NCBI GenBank assembly: GCA_905221605.1
Contig: CAJNDS010000176.1
Span: 141,635 to 205,634, forward strand
DNA from: Symbiodinium natans
Lineage: Eukaryota > Sar > Dinophyceae > Suessiales > Symbiodiniaceae
DNA: 64,000 nt
Direction: 5' to 3'
The stretch's first letter is position 1; every line of letters begins with the position of its first letter. The translations under genes were made by a program, and so were the position numbers. Shown piece after piece: positions 52,608 through 61,845 of this stretch. The notes under the pieces are model-generated. The model saw only the letters and a list, made by a program, of their open reading frames with translations, was not told the origin of the DNA and made no database searches.

Positions 52608-52690
52608 GTTTCTTGACGGGCACCACGGAGCGAGTTACCTGGCAAATGGAACTCCGTGGCTCGACTGAAGCCAAATTCTGGCTTTCAACC
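52608..52690 (+). CDS. Gene B exon, beta-rich
   Basis: The frame LTGTTERVTWQMELRGSTEA continues KFWLSTKNCKPQ. The alternating pattern and one Cys suggest an extracellular strand pair. The start may be at 52608 or about 25 bases later. Confidence 0.4.
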
Positions 52691-52833
52691 AAAAACTGCA
52701 AACCACAGATCTTACACTCTCTATTTCTTCATTCCGACATTTTTTCATTGTCCCCTCAAACCTGTCCGAAGCCCTCAAGTTCCCCCAAGAAGCGCCTTTT
52801 TCGTCTTCACTGCGGCCACCCTTGGGTTAAAGG

Positions 52834-52857
52834 GTTGGGGGGCGGGGGGGGGGGGGT
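52834..52857. repeat. G-rich run and Q-element right-end fragment nearby
   Basis: A G run, followed at 52868-52897 by 'gataaggttctgaggggagtat', the right end of the Q family without its left half. Confidence 0.6.
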
Positions 52858-53108
52858 AACCCAGGTTTGTTTGATAAGGTTCTGAGGGGAGTATAGCCTA
52901 AGGTTCCCCAGTCGCCCCGTTTTTCTCAGGAGATGGCAGCTCGGTTTTTTTTTAACGTCAAAAAAAACCCTAAACGTTCCCCCAGGCACCCCTCTTTTTT
53001 TCATGAGGAGATGGCAGTTGCAGAACAGGGTTTTTAAACACACTCTTTTTTTAAACCCTCTTCTGTTTAAAAAAAACCCTTTTTTCCACGAGGAGATGGC
53101 AGTTGCAG

Positions 53109-53202
53109 CCATCGTTTGGGTGGAGTTGCGACTTGCATGGTGCGCTGCCACGTCGTCGAGGAGGACCTGTCGTGGCTGGTGCAAGCTCCAGGCCGGCCCG
53201 AA
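53109..53202 (+). CDS. Gene B exon, fibronectin-like end
   Basis: The acceptor gatggcagttgcAG is at 53107-53108 and the donor CCCGAA|GTAAAG at 53203. The frame HRLGGVATCMVRCHVVEEDL continues SWLVQAPGRPE. It joins the next exon (53807) in phase 0. The upstream sequence holds three copies of a 'gaggagatggcag' motif about 80 bases apart. Confidence 0.5.
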
Positions 53203-53237
53203 GTAAAGCAAACAGAGCTTTAAAAAGGAGCCATCTT

Positions 53238-53307
53238 TTGGGGGTTTAGGGTTTAGGGTTTAGGGTTTAGGGTTTAGGGTTTAGGGTTTAGGGTTTAGGG
53301 TTTAGGG
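53238..53307 (+). repeat. TTTAGGG array after a donor
   Basis: Ten units, flowing into a V-family element as at 49.3 kb. Confidence 0.9.
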
Positions 53308-53406
53308 GGTTTCCGAAATCAGGGGCACCTTTTTGGGCTCCTTCATTACATGGGAACCCGACTATGTCGGGGTTTACTTTAGGGGACCCTCACTGTCGTA
53401 AACGCG
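53305..53406. mobile_element. V-family element behind an array
   Basis: Ends GGGGGTTTCCGAAATCAGGG and CCCTCACTGTCGTAAACGCG; diverged inverted repeat. Confidence 0.6.
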
Positions 53407-53560
53407 GAATAAGCTTATATTGCTGTTAGTATATTTATACATGAACATTTTTCATGCATTATTAAGTTATGATAGTACTATCTCTTTATGTTAATATTTT
53501 GATACATTGATATATTAGTATATTACTGTAAAATCTGTGGTCAGACGAGAAGACGCGTGA
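53407..53560. other. AT-rich intronic tract
   Basis: Mostly A and T with tatta/taata repeats; no coding. Confidence 0.6.
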
Positions 53561-53653
53561 TGCTAGCCACTACCTTGCCGCCTTCTTTTGAGATTTTCGT
53601 GCCCCCCATGAAGCCGCAAGCTCACTCAGCTTCAAAAGTTACATCTTGGCATA

Positions 53654-53755
53654 TGTGGGTTTACAAAATAAGGGAGAATCAAGATAAACCACCAGATATA
53701 GTAGATTCCCCTTGTAATCGGGACCCCAACAAGGTCACCCCCTAAAACCCCCATG
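53654..53755. mobile_element. V-family element, second in the same intron
   Basis: Ends tatgtgggtttacaaaataa and cctaaaacccccatgtga. The last exon-side AG lies 50 bases further on. Confidence 0.5.
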
Positions 53756-53806
53756 TGAGCCCAGAAGCCTTGAGGTGAAGCTTGTCACTATCCCAGATGC
53801 GCGCAG

Positions 53807-54262
53807 ACGAGCTGGTCGAACGAGTACCCGGTGTATCTGGTATTTGGGCAGCTGCGGCCTGCGAAAGAATACACCCTTCGCTGCCTGGTCATGGATCCAT
53901 GGGGCAACGCCATTACAAGCGATTTCAAGATATGGGTCCCCGGCCACACCACACAGTCAACATCGAGCACACCGACCCCAACGACCCAAGCACCAACTCC
54001 ACCTCCCACTACACGTCCACCAACCACAACAGCAGCACAAAACACCCCGCCGGTCGATTATTTCACCACGCGACCAGCAGCAACGACACATCGTGGAGGT
54101 CAGACAGAGCCTCCCACCACACGTCCGCCACTTGTTTACACGACGTCGGCGACTCCAGCGCCACCCACAACGCCAACAACCGAGACGACCACAACTGAGC
54201 CTACAACCACTCAACCTCCCACAGTGCCCCCATGGCTCGTGGATTACACACCCACGGGCCCA
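53807..54262 (+). CDS. Gene B exon: fibronectin-III-like half followed by mucin-like Thr/Pro stalk
   Basis: 152 codons, phase 0 to 0, acceptor gatgcgcgcAG, donor GGCCCA|GTGCGA. The first 45 residues (TSWSNEYPVYLVFGQLRPAK, EYTLRCLVMDPWGNAITSDF KIWVPGH) complete a fibronectin-like unit. The rest is about 100 residues dominated by Thr and Pro (TTQAPTPPPTTRPPTTTAAQ and similar), the sequence of an O-glycosylated stalk. One tract (PPTTRPP) occurs twice. Two other frames on the + strand stay open only because of the biased sequence. This is the longest single exon I can support in gene B. Confidence 0.65.
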
Positions 54263-54798
54263 GTGCGAACAGAGCTTTCGCTTAGCACTTCTTCAAGAGA
54301 AGATGCTGAAGCCTTGACACTCCCGACGGCAACCAGAGCGTTGGTTTCTTCCCTGAGGCTGGCATTAGGGCAACTCAGCCTAATTATGCTGCATGCTCAC
54401 CAAATTGCACAAATTTTCAGGCCCTGTGACCGCTTCTCGCGCATTGTACAAGCATGAGAACGTCTCAAATCAGGCTCAGCCTCACCGACCAGCTCGTCAT
54501 TCTGGGCATGGACGTGTATTTTCAAGGCTCGAGGGCCTTGGCTGGTGTACCGTGATATAGCCGGGGTACAACATATGCCATGATCTACCTTCTTCATGTT
54601 CTCTTGAAAGACCTTGTAAGAACCAAGTATCAGTAAATCGAGTATCAGTAAATCATAAGGAAGAAGCGACTAGGTTTTGCTCGGGAGATCGCGAATTGCT
54701 GACCAAATCAGGTCCCATGTATGCCCTCAATACAAACTACTGACAAGAAGTCACCGGTCATCTTTGTTGACAAGCTCGTGTCTGAGCCCTCCAATACA

Positions 54799-55130
54799 AC
54801 CCTAACCCCCAAAACCCTAAAACCCTAAAACCCTAAAAACCTAAAACCCTAAAACCCTAAAACCCTAGAACCCTGAAACCCTGAAACCCTAAAACCCTAA
54901 AACCCTAAAACCCTAAAACCCTAAAACCCTAAAACCCTAGAACCCTAGAACCCTAGAACCCTAGAACCCTAGAACCCTAGAACCCTAGAACCCTAGAACC
55001 CTCAAACCCTCAAACCCTCAAACCCTCAAACCCTCAAACCCTAAAAACCCTCAAACCTTAAACCCTAAAAACCCTAAAACCCTAAAACCCTAAACCCTAA
55101 ACCCTAAAGCCCTAAACCCTATTTACCCTA
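54799..55130 (-). repeat. Long CCCTAAA-type array made of several homogenised variants
   Basis: Successive blocks of CCCTAAAA, CCCTAGAA (about 9 in a row), CCCTCAAA (5) and CCCTAAA. Block structure shows local copying within the array. Confidence 0.95.
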
Positions 55131-55145
55131 AACAACCAGCTGCAG

Positions 55146-55241
55146 AGGTGATGCGGGCGCCGGGCGCCGCCTGGCTGGGCAGTGGCTCGTGCGCGTGCGC
55201 TTCGAGGTGACATCTTCAAGCCAGGCCCTCCTGCGGAGTTT
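55146..55241 (+). CDS. Gene B exon between opposed arrays
   Basis: After accagctgcAG the frame GDAGAGRRLAGQWLVRVRFE continues VTSSSQALLRS and meets a GTAGGG donor at 55242. 'Gln-Trp-Leu-Val-Arg-Val-Arg-Phe-Glu-Val' is a strong beta strand. CCCTAAA upstream, TTTAGGG (55249-55390) downstream. Confidence 0.5.
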
Positions 55242-55248
55242 GTAGGGC

Positions 55249-55390
55249 TTGGGGTTTAGGGTTTAGGGTTTAGGGTTTAGGGTTTAGGGTTTAGGGTTTA
55301 GGGTTTAGGGTTTAGGGTTTAGGGTTTAGGGTTTGGGGTTGTAGGGCTTGGGGTTTGGGGTGTAGAGATGTGGTTTGGGGTTTAAGGTGT
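55249..55390 (+). repeat. TTTAGGG array on the donor side
   Basis: About 12 clean units, then TTTGGGG variants. Confidence 0.9.
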
Positions 55391-55756
55391 GGTTGTGGAA
55401 CTAGGGCGTGGGCGGGCGGATTCTAGACAAGTTCGAGCACAGGAAGTCACTGCAACGTGTACGCCGAAACCTGGGTTGGACACACACACGCACACAGTGC
55501 TGCCCAGTGCTCCCAAGCTTTCTCACACACAGACACATGTGCCAACATTGGCATCGGAGAGCAAGAGTTTTTTGCATTCCTGTTCCTGCAATGTCTCGAG
55601 ACGATTGTGTGAGACAGCTTCCTGTCCATGCTGACTCCTTCGGCCTTTCTGCACACTTGTCTAGGACCCAGAGTAGTCTTTTATTCCCCTTTATAAGGCC
55701 CTTTTTAGATCGAAAAGGGCACCCTTTTTGTTCCTAGGTTCTAGTTGTTCTTGCAG

Positions 55757-55867
55757 TTTCAACTGCTTCGTGATGTGTCAGTCGCAGAGCCGGGCCATAG
55801 CTCAGAGAGTCGGCGAGCTGGGTTTGCCTCAGAGACACTTGTCTTCCAATGGAAGATTGTGCGCCTT
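55757..55867 (+). CDS. Gene B exon, 37 codons
   Basis: Acceptor gttgttcttgcAG; the frame FQLLRDVSVAEPGHSSESRR continues AGFASETLVFQWKIVRL and ends at CTT|GTTAAG. 'Phe-Ala-Ser-Glu-Thr-Leu-Val-Phe-Gln-Trp' has beta-strand character. Phase is 0 to 0. A rival frame on the same strand runs on to 56072. Confidence 0.45.
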
Positions 55868-56340
55868 GTTAAGAGTCCATAGGGCTCAAGGTATTCAGGG
55901 TACAGGGGATGATCTTCTTGGGAGCCGCTCCCTTCCCGAGGCAGCACTTCGTCAACTTTCCAACAGGAGCTTGAGCGGGAGCTGGTGTCTGGAGGCCGGA
56001 TCCGGTTTGGAGAGCGTCCTGCATCAACGACCGATCAGCAAGAAGCTTAGTTTTTCCACCGAGCCAGATTGAGGATTGCACTGCCTATGTGCAAAGAATG
56101 TGAATGCTAGCGCGGCGGGGGCAGCTCGATCTCTATCGCTGTAAGCTTCAATGGCTGGAGCGGAAATGTGCTGGCGTATGCGGGCATCAAGGATTCCGCA
56201 CGGGGCTCCGTAGGGGGATAAGGGGCCACAGTGGGTGAACTAGTGGGCCTGTCCGTGGGAATTCATCGTGGAGTCCATGGTCCTTGAGAGTCCATGCAAT
56301 TTCCAGAAGGGGCTCGTGTGGAAGGATGGAGGGAAGGGCA

Positions 56341-56377
<37 letters not shown>
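56341..56377. repeat. Run of 37 G
   Basis: Uninterrupted G homopolymer; its exact length is unreliable. Confidence 0.95.
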
Positions 56378-56378
<1 letters not shown>

Positions 56379-56683
56379 CAAACACCACGTTTTTGCTGGA
56401 GAGTCAGAGATGTTCCTGCGAAAACGATGGACGCGCAGAGGTGAAGGGACCATGGATTCTGAGCCGACACCATCGGTTAGTGGGGTTTCGGGGGCAGGAT
56501 GAAGAAGGGTGTTCAGGGTTTAGGTAGGTGGCCCTTATCCGCTTTACATGCCCCACCCCTCCTCAGACTCCATCGGCCGAGTGTCGATTCTCTCTTGCAC
56601 AGGTTCGAGCGTGGTGCCGACGGTCCAGGCGGCAAAGCCCCTCCAGGATCTGAAAATCCATCTGATAGCTTTAGGGATCCTTC

Positions 56684-56752
56684 GGTTAGGGTTTAGGATT
56701 TAGGATTTAGGGTTTAGGGTTTCGGGTTTAGGGTTTAGGGTTTCGGGTTCAG
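56684..56752 (+). repeat. TTTAGGG array
   Basis: Nine units with TTCGGG variants. Confidence 0.85.
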
Positions 56753-56831
56753 GGATGTTCTTGAGGCCTTCGAGATTGGCAGGTTGGGGACTCTCCCGGC
56801 TTGATGGATCAAAAACCTGTGTGACTCACAG

Positions 56832-56960
56832 CTCAGCTTTGCTACTTTCAACTCCTGGGGAGTCATGGAGCTGCATACGGGAACCCTTGGGATTCTGGTG
56901 GGATGGCCACCCGCTTTCACCATCACCTCCCTGCCAGCTTCCTTACCCGGAGTGTTTCAG
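56832..56960 (+). CDS. Gene B exon, 43 codons, beta-sandwich-like
   Basis: Acceptor tgtgactcacAG, donor TTTCAG|GTGGCA. The frame LSFATFNSWGVMELHTGTLG continues ILVGWPPAFTITSLPASLPG VFQ. 'Ala-Phe-Thr-Ile-Thr-Ser-Leu-Pro-Ala-Ser-Leu-Pro' marks strand and E-F turn. Phase is 0 to 0; an in-frame TGA just upstream fixes the exon start. Confidence 0.55.
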
Positions 56961-57135
56961 GTGGCATGCTGTCAGTGCCGGTGGTTTCATCCACTTGCCA
57001 TCCCTAAGCCTTCTGGCAAGATGAACTTGGCACCAAGACCCAACACCTGAGCTTCTAAGGCTTCTAGAGCCCCCCATGCTTACGAGGTGTGCAGCCCTAG
57101 TTGAACCGGCATTCCTTTATCAAACCACTCACAAG

Positions 57136-57260
57136 GGACCCGGAACTTCAAAGAGCCGGCCACACGAGCCATTGCCAAGAACCTGAAGGACAATGAGCCC
57201 TGGTCGCCACTGCCGAGCCCGAGCCCGAGCCCATCTGGGGCAAGCACCACTAGGCCAGGG
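57136..57260 (+). CDS. Gene B exon, Pro/Ser membrane-proximal stalk
   Basis: After accactcacaAG the frame TRNFKEPATRAIAKNLKDNE continues PWSPLPSPSPSPSGASTTRP. A (Ser-Pro)n tract just before the membrane exon is usual for a stalk. The 3' border is uncertain (probably a GA donor at 57261 or nearby). Confidence 0.4.
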
Positions 57261-57267
57261 GAGATGA

Positions 57268-57355
57268 CCCTTAACCCTCCAAACGCCCTGAACCCCCCCT
57301 AAACCCCCTAGACCTCCTGAACTCCCCCTAAACCCCATAAACCCCTAGACCCTAA
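57268..57355 (-). repeat. Degenerate CCCTAAA field
   Basis: Mixed cctccaa, ccctaaac and cctagac units. Confidence 0.7.
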
Positions 57356-57539
57356 ACGTTCAGGGGTCGTTTTGCCCCACGTCCGCTCACAGGAGCCCAG
57401 AGTAAACCCCGCGATGGTGTGTTGAAGCCTGGGTCAGCAAAAAAACAAGCAATCCCTCCACACGGAAGGCCGACCCAGTATGTCGACCCGACCACAGAAG
57501 GGTCGCCAGCGCCGGCGACCACGGGTGGGGAGATGACAT

Positions 57540-57660
57540 GGAGACTGGGCTTCGCGCGTATATTACTATCTTAGTATAGTATATTGTATATTAATAGTAT
57601 ATTCTTATATGATTGTATAATCATTAGTATGTGAGTACAGTTTATGGTCTTATATGATGC
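57540..57660. other. AT-rich tract
   Basis: Repeated tatta/gtatatt motifs, no coding. Confidence 0.6.
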
Positions 57661-57804
57661 TGTCTGGGCATCTTCTGCCGTGATGGCTGACGGCGACACT
57701 TACCTTGCCGTTGTTGAGTCATGACGCTTCCCCTGCCACGTGGAGTAATTTGCCTTCCTACTGACCTTGTGCACGTGTCCCAACCTGTGCCAACCTTTGC
57801 TCAG

Positions 57805-57959
57805 GATTGTTCCAGTAGCCATCTCTGCTTTGGCTGCCTGTATCTGCACTCTGGCGGCCGGCGTTGCATATGCCATGTGCTACTTGCAGCCCGTTGAGCT
57901 TCAGCCGCACAAAGCCTGGACTCGGAAAGACCAAACTCCCCACCCTCCATCGGCCCCGA
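57805..57959 (+). CDS. Gene B exon: transmembrane helix and start of cytoplasmic tail
   Basis: Acceptor acctttgctcAG at 57803-57804. The frame IVPVAISALAACICTLAAGV continues AYAMCYL, about 27 hydrophobic residues with no charge, then a basic segment QPVELQPHKAWTRKDQTPHP. This is a classic single-pass helix with a positive inside flank, so the N-terminal part should be extracellular. The donor may be a GA after the Lys codon (cggaaa|gaccaa), which gives the phase needed by the next exon. A TTTAGGG array begins at 57964. Confidence 0.6.
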
Positions 57960-57963
57960 GAAG

Positions 57964-58001
57964 TTTAGGGTTTAGGGTTTAGGGTTTAGGGTTTAGGGTT
58001 G
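57964..58001 (+). repeat. TTTAGGG array after the transmembrane exon
   Basis: Five clean units on the donor side. Confidence 0.9.
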
Positions 58002-58192
58002 TAGCTGCTGGTATGGCAACGGTTGTAGTCCCAGAGTTGCAAACGGCTTAGCACAGTGAAATGGCGACAGTAGCCAGTTTAAGGAATTGTCTCATGCAGT
58101 TCGCCCATGCAACATGGTGATGCCAGTTGCTTGGGTCAACCCACCGCACCGGTGCGGTATTGTTTGTTTTGGTGAACTCGGTGTCTTTGCAG

Positions 58193-58397
58193 CAACAGCA
58201 GGGTCTTCCGCAACGAAGCAGCAGATTAACACATTTCGACGACAACAGCTTGATGCGACTGTAAGCGCAAAAACCTGACCCCCGACGACGCAAAGCCTCT
58301 CTTACCAGCAAGGACGATCTCTTTATCCATGGGCGTCCCTTCACACTCTTCATAGACCCCGCAGCTTCTCGCTGCGTTCCCAAAGCAACTTCAGCGT
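58193..58397 (+). CDS. Two gene B tail exons joined in phase
   Basis: Exon 58193-58260 (acceptor ggtgtctttgcAG, donor GACT|GTAAGC) reads QQQGLPQRSSRLTHFDDNSL MR. Exon 58309 onward (acceptor tcttaccAG) reads KDDLFIHGRPFTLFIDPAAS RCVPKATSACA. A Leu codon is completed across the junction. The 3' border is not fixed. Function unknown. Confidence 0.45.
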
Positions 58398-58574
58398 GTG
58401 CTGCCGGCTAAGGAAAGCCCTGCTGGAGGTAAACGCTCCATGGCGGGGAACAGGGATTAGGATATGCTCAGAAGTTTAGGGTTTCCGGTTTCTGAGCTCC
58501 GTCGCTTGACATGCGCGAGGGCCTCGAATTTGCTCCTGTTATCCATGGATATATGACAAAATAGCATGAGAATA

Positions 58575-58740
58575 GATATATGTATCTATATATATATATA
58601 TATATATATATATAGATACATACATAGTACTATAAGCATATCATAAGCTAAGACTATACTACAATTCAGTATAATATGTTATATTAATATTCTCATGATA
58701 TAAGAAGAATAGACTCATATTCGATTTTGTTAACAGGTCT
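58575..58740. repeat. (TA)n and AT-rich tract
   Basis: TA repeats at 58586-58612, then AT-rich sequence. Confidence 0.85.
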
Positions 58741-59208
58741 TAGAAGAATACAATAATACACCAATATGATAGGTTCCTTGTAGAATATCCACTCTCGCAC
58801 CTAGGTTCAAAGGTAGTGGACTCCAGCCAAGCAGAGATGTTCGCAAAGAGGCCGGCGTTTGCTATGATATGATGTTGGTTTGTTCGGTGTTGGGCATCAT
58901 CAGCACTGGCATGCTGCAGAGAGGCTGAGATGGATAGCTTACTGTGAGCAACTTCAACTTGTTCTATCTTTTTCAGTACCTGATGGTGCTCTGTGCACCG
59001 TTGCATCCTGTTCTGCTGGCTCCGTCACAGAGCGCTGGCAAAAAGCATGCACAATGATTTCACGGGGCAAGTGGGTGCTCACCCCCACGCCAGGACGGCA
59101 AGTGGGAATCCCGTCCTGTTGTCCGACGAGTTGCGGGACTCTGCGAGACACGGCAGCACATCGTCCAGAAGACACCCAAGGCCTCCGTCCCACCACACCC
59201 CCGCCCCC

Positions 59209-59210
<2 letters not shown>

Positions 59211-59244
<34 letters not shown>
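59211..59244. repeat. Run of 34 C followed by A run
   Basis: Homopolymer; long frames crossing it on both strands are artefacts. Confidence 0.95.
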
Positions 59245-59259
<15 letters not shown>

Positions 59260-59377
59260 TAAAATAAAACAATAAATAGACAAGATGAGAATAACAATCA
59301 TATGATCATCACCAACCTCTAAATCCTTGTCCTAGAGATTTTTCATTCCTAGTAGTCCTCAACTTGAAGGTTTCCAG

Positions 59378-59949
59378 TCTTTGACATGGAGTTCTGGACT
59401 CGCGGGTCTCCTTCACTTGCGGTCCTAGGCGAGACTCTAATCATAGTCCAAGTAGAGCCTCGCGTGCCAAACCTGAACCCCCCTTACCAGCATGGGCTAG
59501 GGTTTAGGGTTTAGGGTTTAGGGTTTAGGGTTTAGGGTTTAGGGTTTAGGGTTTAGGGTTTAGGGTTTAGGTTTAGGGTTAGGGTTTAGGGTTTAGGGTT
59601 TAGGGTTTAGGGTTTAGGGTTTAGGGTTTAGGGATTAGGGTTTGGGTTAGTATTATACCCTGCAACCCCTTAAAAAGGCCCTTTATAGCGTTGATGATGG
59701 GGATTGTAGGGCCTAATAGCCCATCCTGGTAGATTCAGGGCAGACCCTCACACCGCTTCCCAAGCTCCGCGCCAGCTACAACCAATGTGGCATTTTGGCT
59801 TGGTTGACTGCGGGTTTAGGAAGCTTCCTGTTCCGAGGAAGGTGGATCTACAGAATGTGGAGAGTGACTCGACGATGATGTGGCGCATGCTGAGAGAGAT
59901 GTTGTCGTCGGATTCTGCTCGTGTGGTTGTCCGTTTGATGAGCTCTTAG
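59378..59949 (+). CDS. Gene B last two exons, joined across a P introner that contains an array
   Basis: Exon 59378-59489 reads FDMEFWTRGSPSLAVLGETL IIVQVEPRVPNLNPPY; exon 59733-59949 reads FRADPHTASQAPRQLQPMWH, FGLVDCGFRKLPVPRKVDLQ, NVESDSTMMWRMLREMLSSD, SARVVVRLMSS and stops at TAG 59947-59949. A GC donor at 59490 and AG at 59731-59732 complete a Gln codon across the junction; the other possible junction leads to an early stop. The 72-residue last exon is basic, Met-rich and soluble in character. It would be the C-terminus of gene B's cytoplasmic tail; a separate short gene is the alternative. Confidence 0.6.
59490..59732 (+). mobile_element. P-family introner swollen by a TTTAGGG array (GC-AG)
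   Basis: Left end TTACCAGCATGGGCTA, then about 20 TTTAGGG units (59497-59648), then the rest of the element: ttagtattataccctgcaac ... cctaatagcccatcctggTAG. The inverted repeat TACCAGSATGGGCTA lies on both outer edges, so the array is inside the element. Confidence 0.8.
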
Positions 59950-60483
59950 CGAACCCCAACTGGAAATTACGCAGATCACTGCACAAGACACTGACATGGC
60001 AGTTGGCTGAGTTTTGCCTGCAGCTCAGAGCCATCCCCATGTAGAGACACGTGGAACCCTTTGGTCCATGCAATTCTTCTTGGATGCTGGCCAAGCAAAG
60101 GCACACAGCCAAGCGTCCGTGCTCCGCATTCTGGGCTGCTTTGCTGACATTAGGGAAGGCTTGGCATTCGCAACCGCTGGCTTCAGAATCGCTTTGGGCA
60201 TTTGTGCCCGGTTGTCTTACACGCAAAGAGAAGAGGACAACCAAGACTCTAAACGGGAAGAAAACAAGGCAAAATCGAGACAAGCGCACGGAGTTGAACG
60301 CACAAGGGTGCCGCGGGATGCGAGTGCAGATTCCGTACGCCAGGAGAAGCCAGATTGCTGCGATGCCAGCCTCCTCAAGGCAAGCAGAGCTTCGCTGTTG
60401 GAGAGCGAATGTGGAGTGTTCGTAGGGCGCAGGGGAGTGGCCAGACCCAGAAATCGGGCTCAACCCTACGCCCTACAGCCTCC

Positions 60484-60750
60484 CTAAACCCTAAACCCTG
60501 TATATAGGCCCTGAACCCCGCAAACACCCAGTATGGGCATCAGGGCCACATCGCCAAGTATAGGCAAACCTGAGCCCTCAAACTTCAGCCAAACAGGGGT
60601 TACGGGTTTGGGGGGGCTTAGGGTGTTAGGGGCTTTAGGGTTTAGAAGGCCTAGGTCTACTTTAGGGCTTGAGGGGCTGAGGCTCCAAGACACAGAGCTT
60701 GGGCGTTGGGATTTTGGTGGTTTAGGGTTTAGGGTTTAGGGTTTAGGGTC
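60484..60750. repeat. Short CCCTAAA and TTTAGGG runs
   Basis: CCCTAAA at 60484-60500, loose TTTAGGG at 60600-60660, clean TTTAGGG at 60718-60750. Probably between gene B and gene C. Confidence 0.7.
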
Positions 60751-60834
60751 TTACATAAGTTTTTTGGGAAGCTGCTAAGCTGATGCAGCAGGCGTGATCG
60801 ATTGGCATGCTCGATATCGATGTTGCTCACAGCA

Positions 60835-60988
60835 GTGGATATCTGGATTCGGGTCGCATGTGTTGCTTCGTTCTCGACATGTGCGAAGCCCAAGCGACCG
60901 ATAAAGTGCCCTGTTGCTGTGGGAGGAGCCGTGGCGAAAGCAGTGGAGGCACCGAGATTTGTCGATTTGAAACCTGGGGTCAGGATGT
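60835..60988 (+). CDS. First supported gene C exon, frame ambiguous
   Basis: After ctcacagcAG two frames are open to a GGGTCAG|GATGTC border: VDIWIRVACVASFSTCAKPK ... and GYLDSGRMCCFVLDMCEAQA .... Both are Cys-containing. Confidence 0.35.
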
Positions 60989-61300
60989 CGGGTTTCGGGA
61001 CATCTTGGGCTCTTGGATGCAGGGATGTTGGATTTTTTTAGGGTTGGCGTAAGGTAGGGGCTTTGCAAGGGCATACAGCCCCCAGATCTTTGAGGTTGTG
61101 AACATCAAGGGCTCTATTCCTAGGATAACGCAACCATGGTTTCGTGAAGAGGGGTCACCGAAAATATGGCATCACGGCTGACCCACTCTGCATATTCTTT
61201 TCTCCAATGCTCTCCGGCATCTTCCAGCTTCAAGAGCCTTAGCTCGAAAGCCATGCGAGCCGGGTGTATACTTGTAGCTGTCTTGTCCTTCTGTTGCAGG

Positions 61301-61380
61301 CCGACACAGCTCTCGTGTCACGCCCGGGAGGTCGTGAGAGTACTTGGGAAGAAGTTGGCACAGGAAAAGAAAGTCACACA
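61301..61380 (+). CDS. Possible gene C exon
   Basis: After ttctgttgcAG the frame ADTALVSRPGGRESTWEEVG continues TGKESHTA. No clean donor. Confidence 0.3.
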
Positions 61381-61447
61381 GCAGTGTTCTTCGTAGCTCG
61401 TGGGCTGCTACCATGTTTAAGTTGTTCACACAACTTCTTTCTTGCAG

Positions 61448-61589
61448 CACGCAGCATGCAAGCCGTTGTGCCCTGCTTGTGCTCACTCTGTGCTTCCCAA
61501 GTCAAGCGTTCGGTTCCCAGCACAGTTTGGGATTGTTTGCGATGCTGGCATACACGCTTCTGCCAGCCAGTCTTGGTGGGAAGTCCATG
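61448..61589 (+). CDS. Gene C exon, Cys-rich
   Basis: Strong acceptor (aacttctttcttgcAG) and consensus donor (CCATG|GTGAGC). The frame HAACKPLCPACAHSVLPKSS continues VRFPAQFGIVCDAGIHASAS QSWWEVH. It has four Cys and a 'Val-Arg-Phe-Pro-Ala-Gln-Phe-Gly-Ile-Val-Cys' stretch that loosely recalls complement-control (sushi) modules; I do not press that. Confidence 0.55.
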
Positions 61590-61739
61590 GTGAGCTAAGG
61601 GCCAAAGAGTACAGTACCACGCATGAGACATCTTTCAACCTCAGCCGCGGCAGAGAAAAAGGGACAACGTTGCACTGAGCGATCTAAAGACTAGAGACCA
61701 GCGAATGGGCTGGCAATGGCTTTGGCGTTCATTCTGTTG

Positions 61740-61795
61740 ATTGGCCTTTCTTATATGTAGTGTTATATATATACTCACATATATATATATATAGA
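61740..61795. repeat. TA-rich tract
   Basis: (TA)n within an intron. Confidence 0.8.
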
Positions 61796-61845
61796 ATTCC
61801 CCGACCCTAATCCCCACAAGGCAAACTAAACCCTATGGTCCCTAG

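Noticed and set aside
59816-60463. Open frame of 215 codons on the minus strand
   Set aside because: Its 3' part lies opposite the gene B last exon, whose + strand frame joins in phase across an introner and ends in a stop. The minus frame has no splice or start context.
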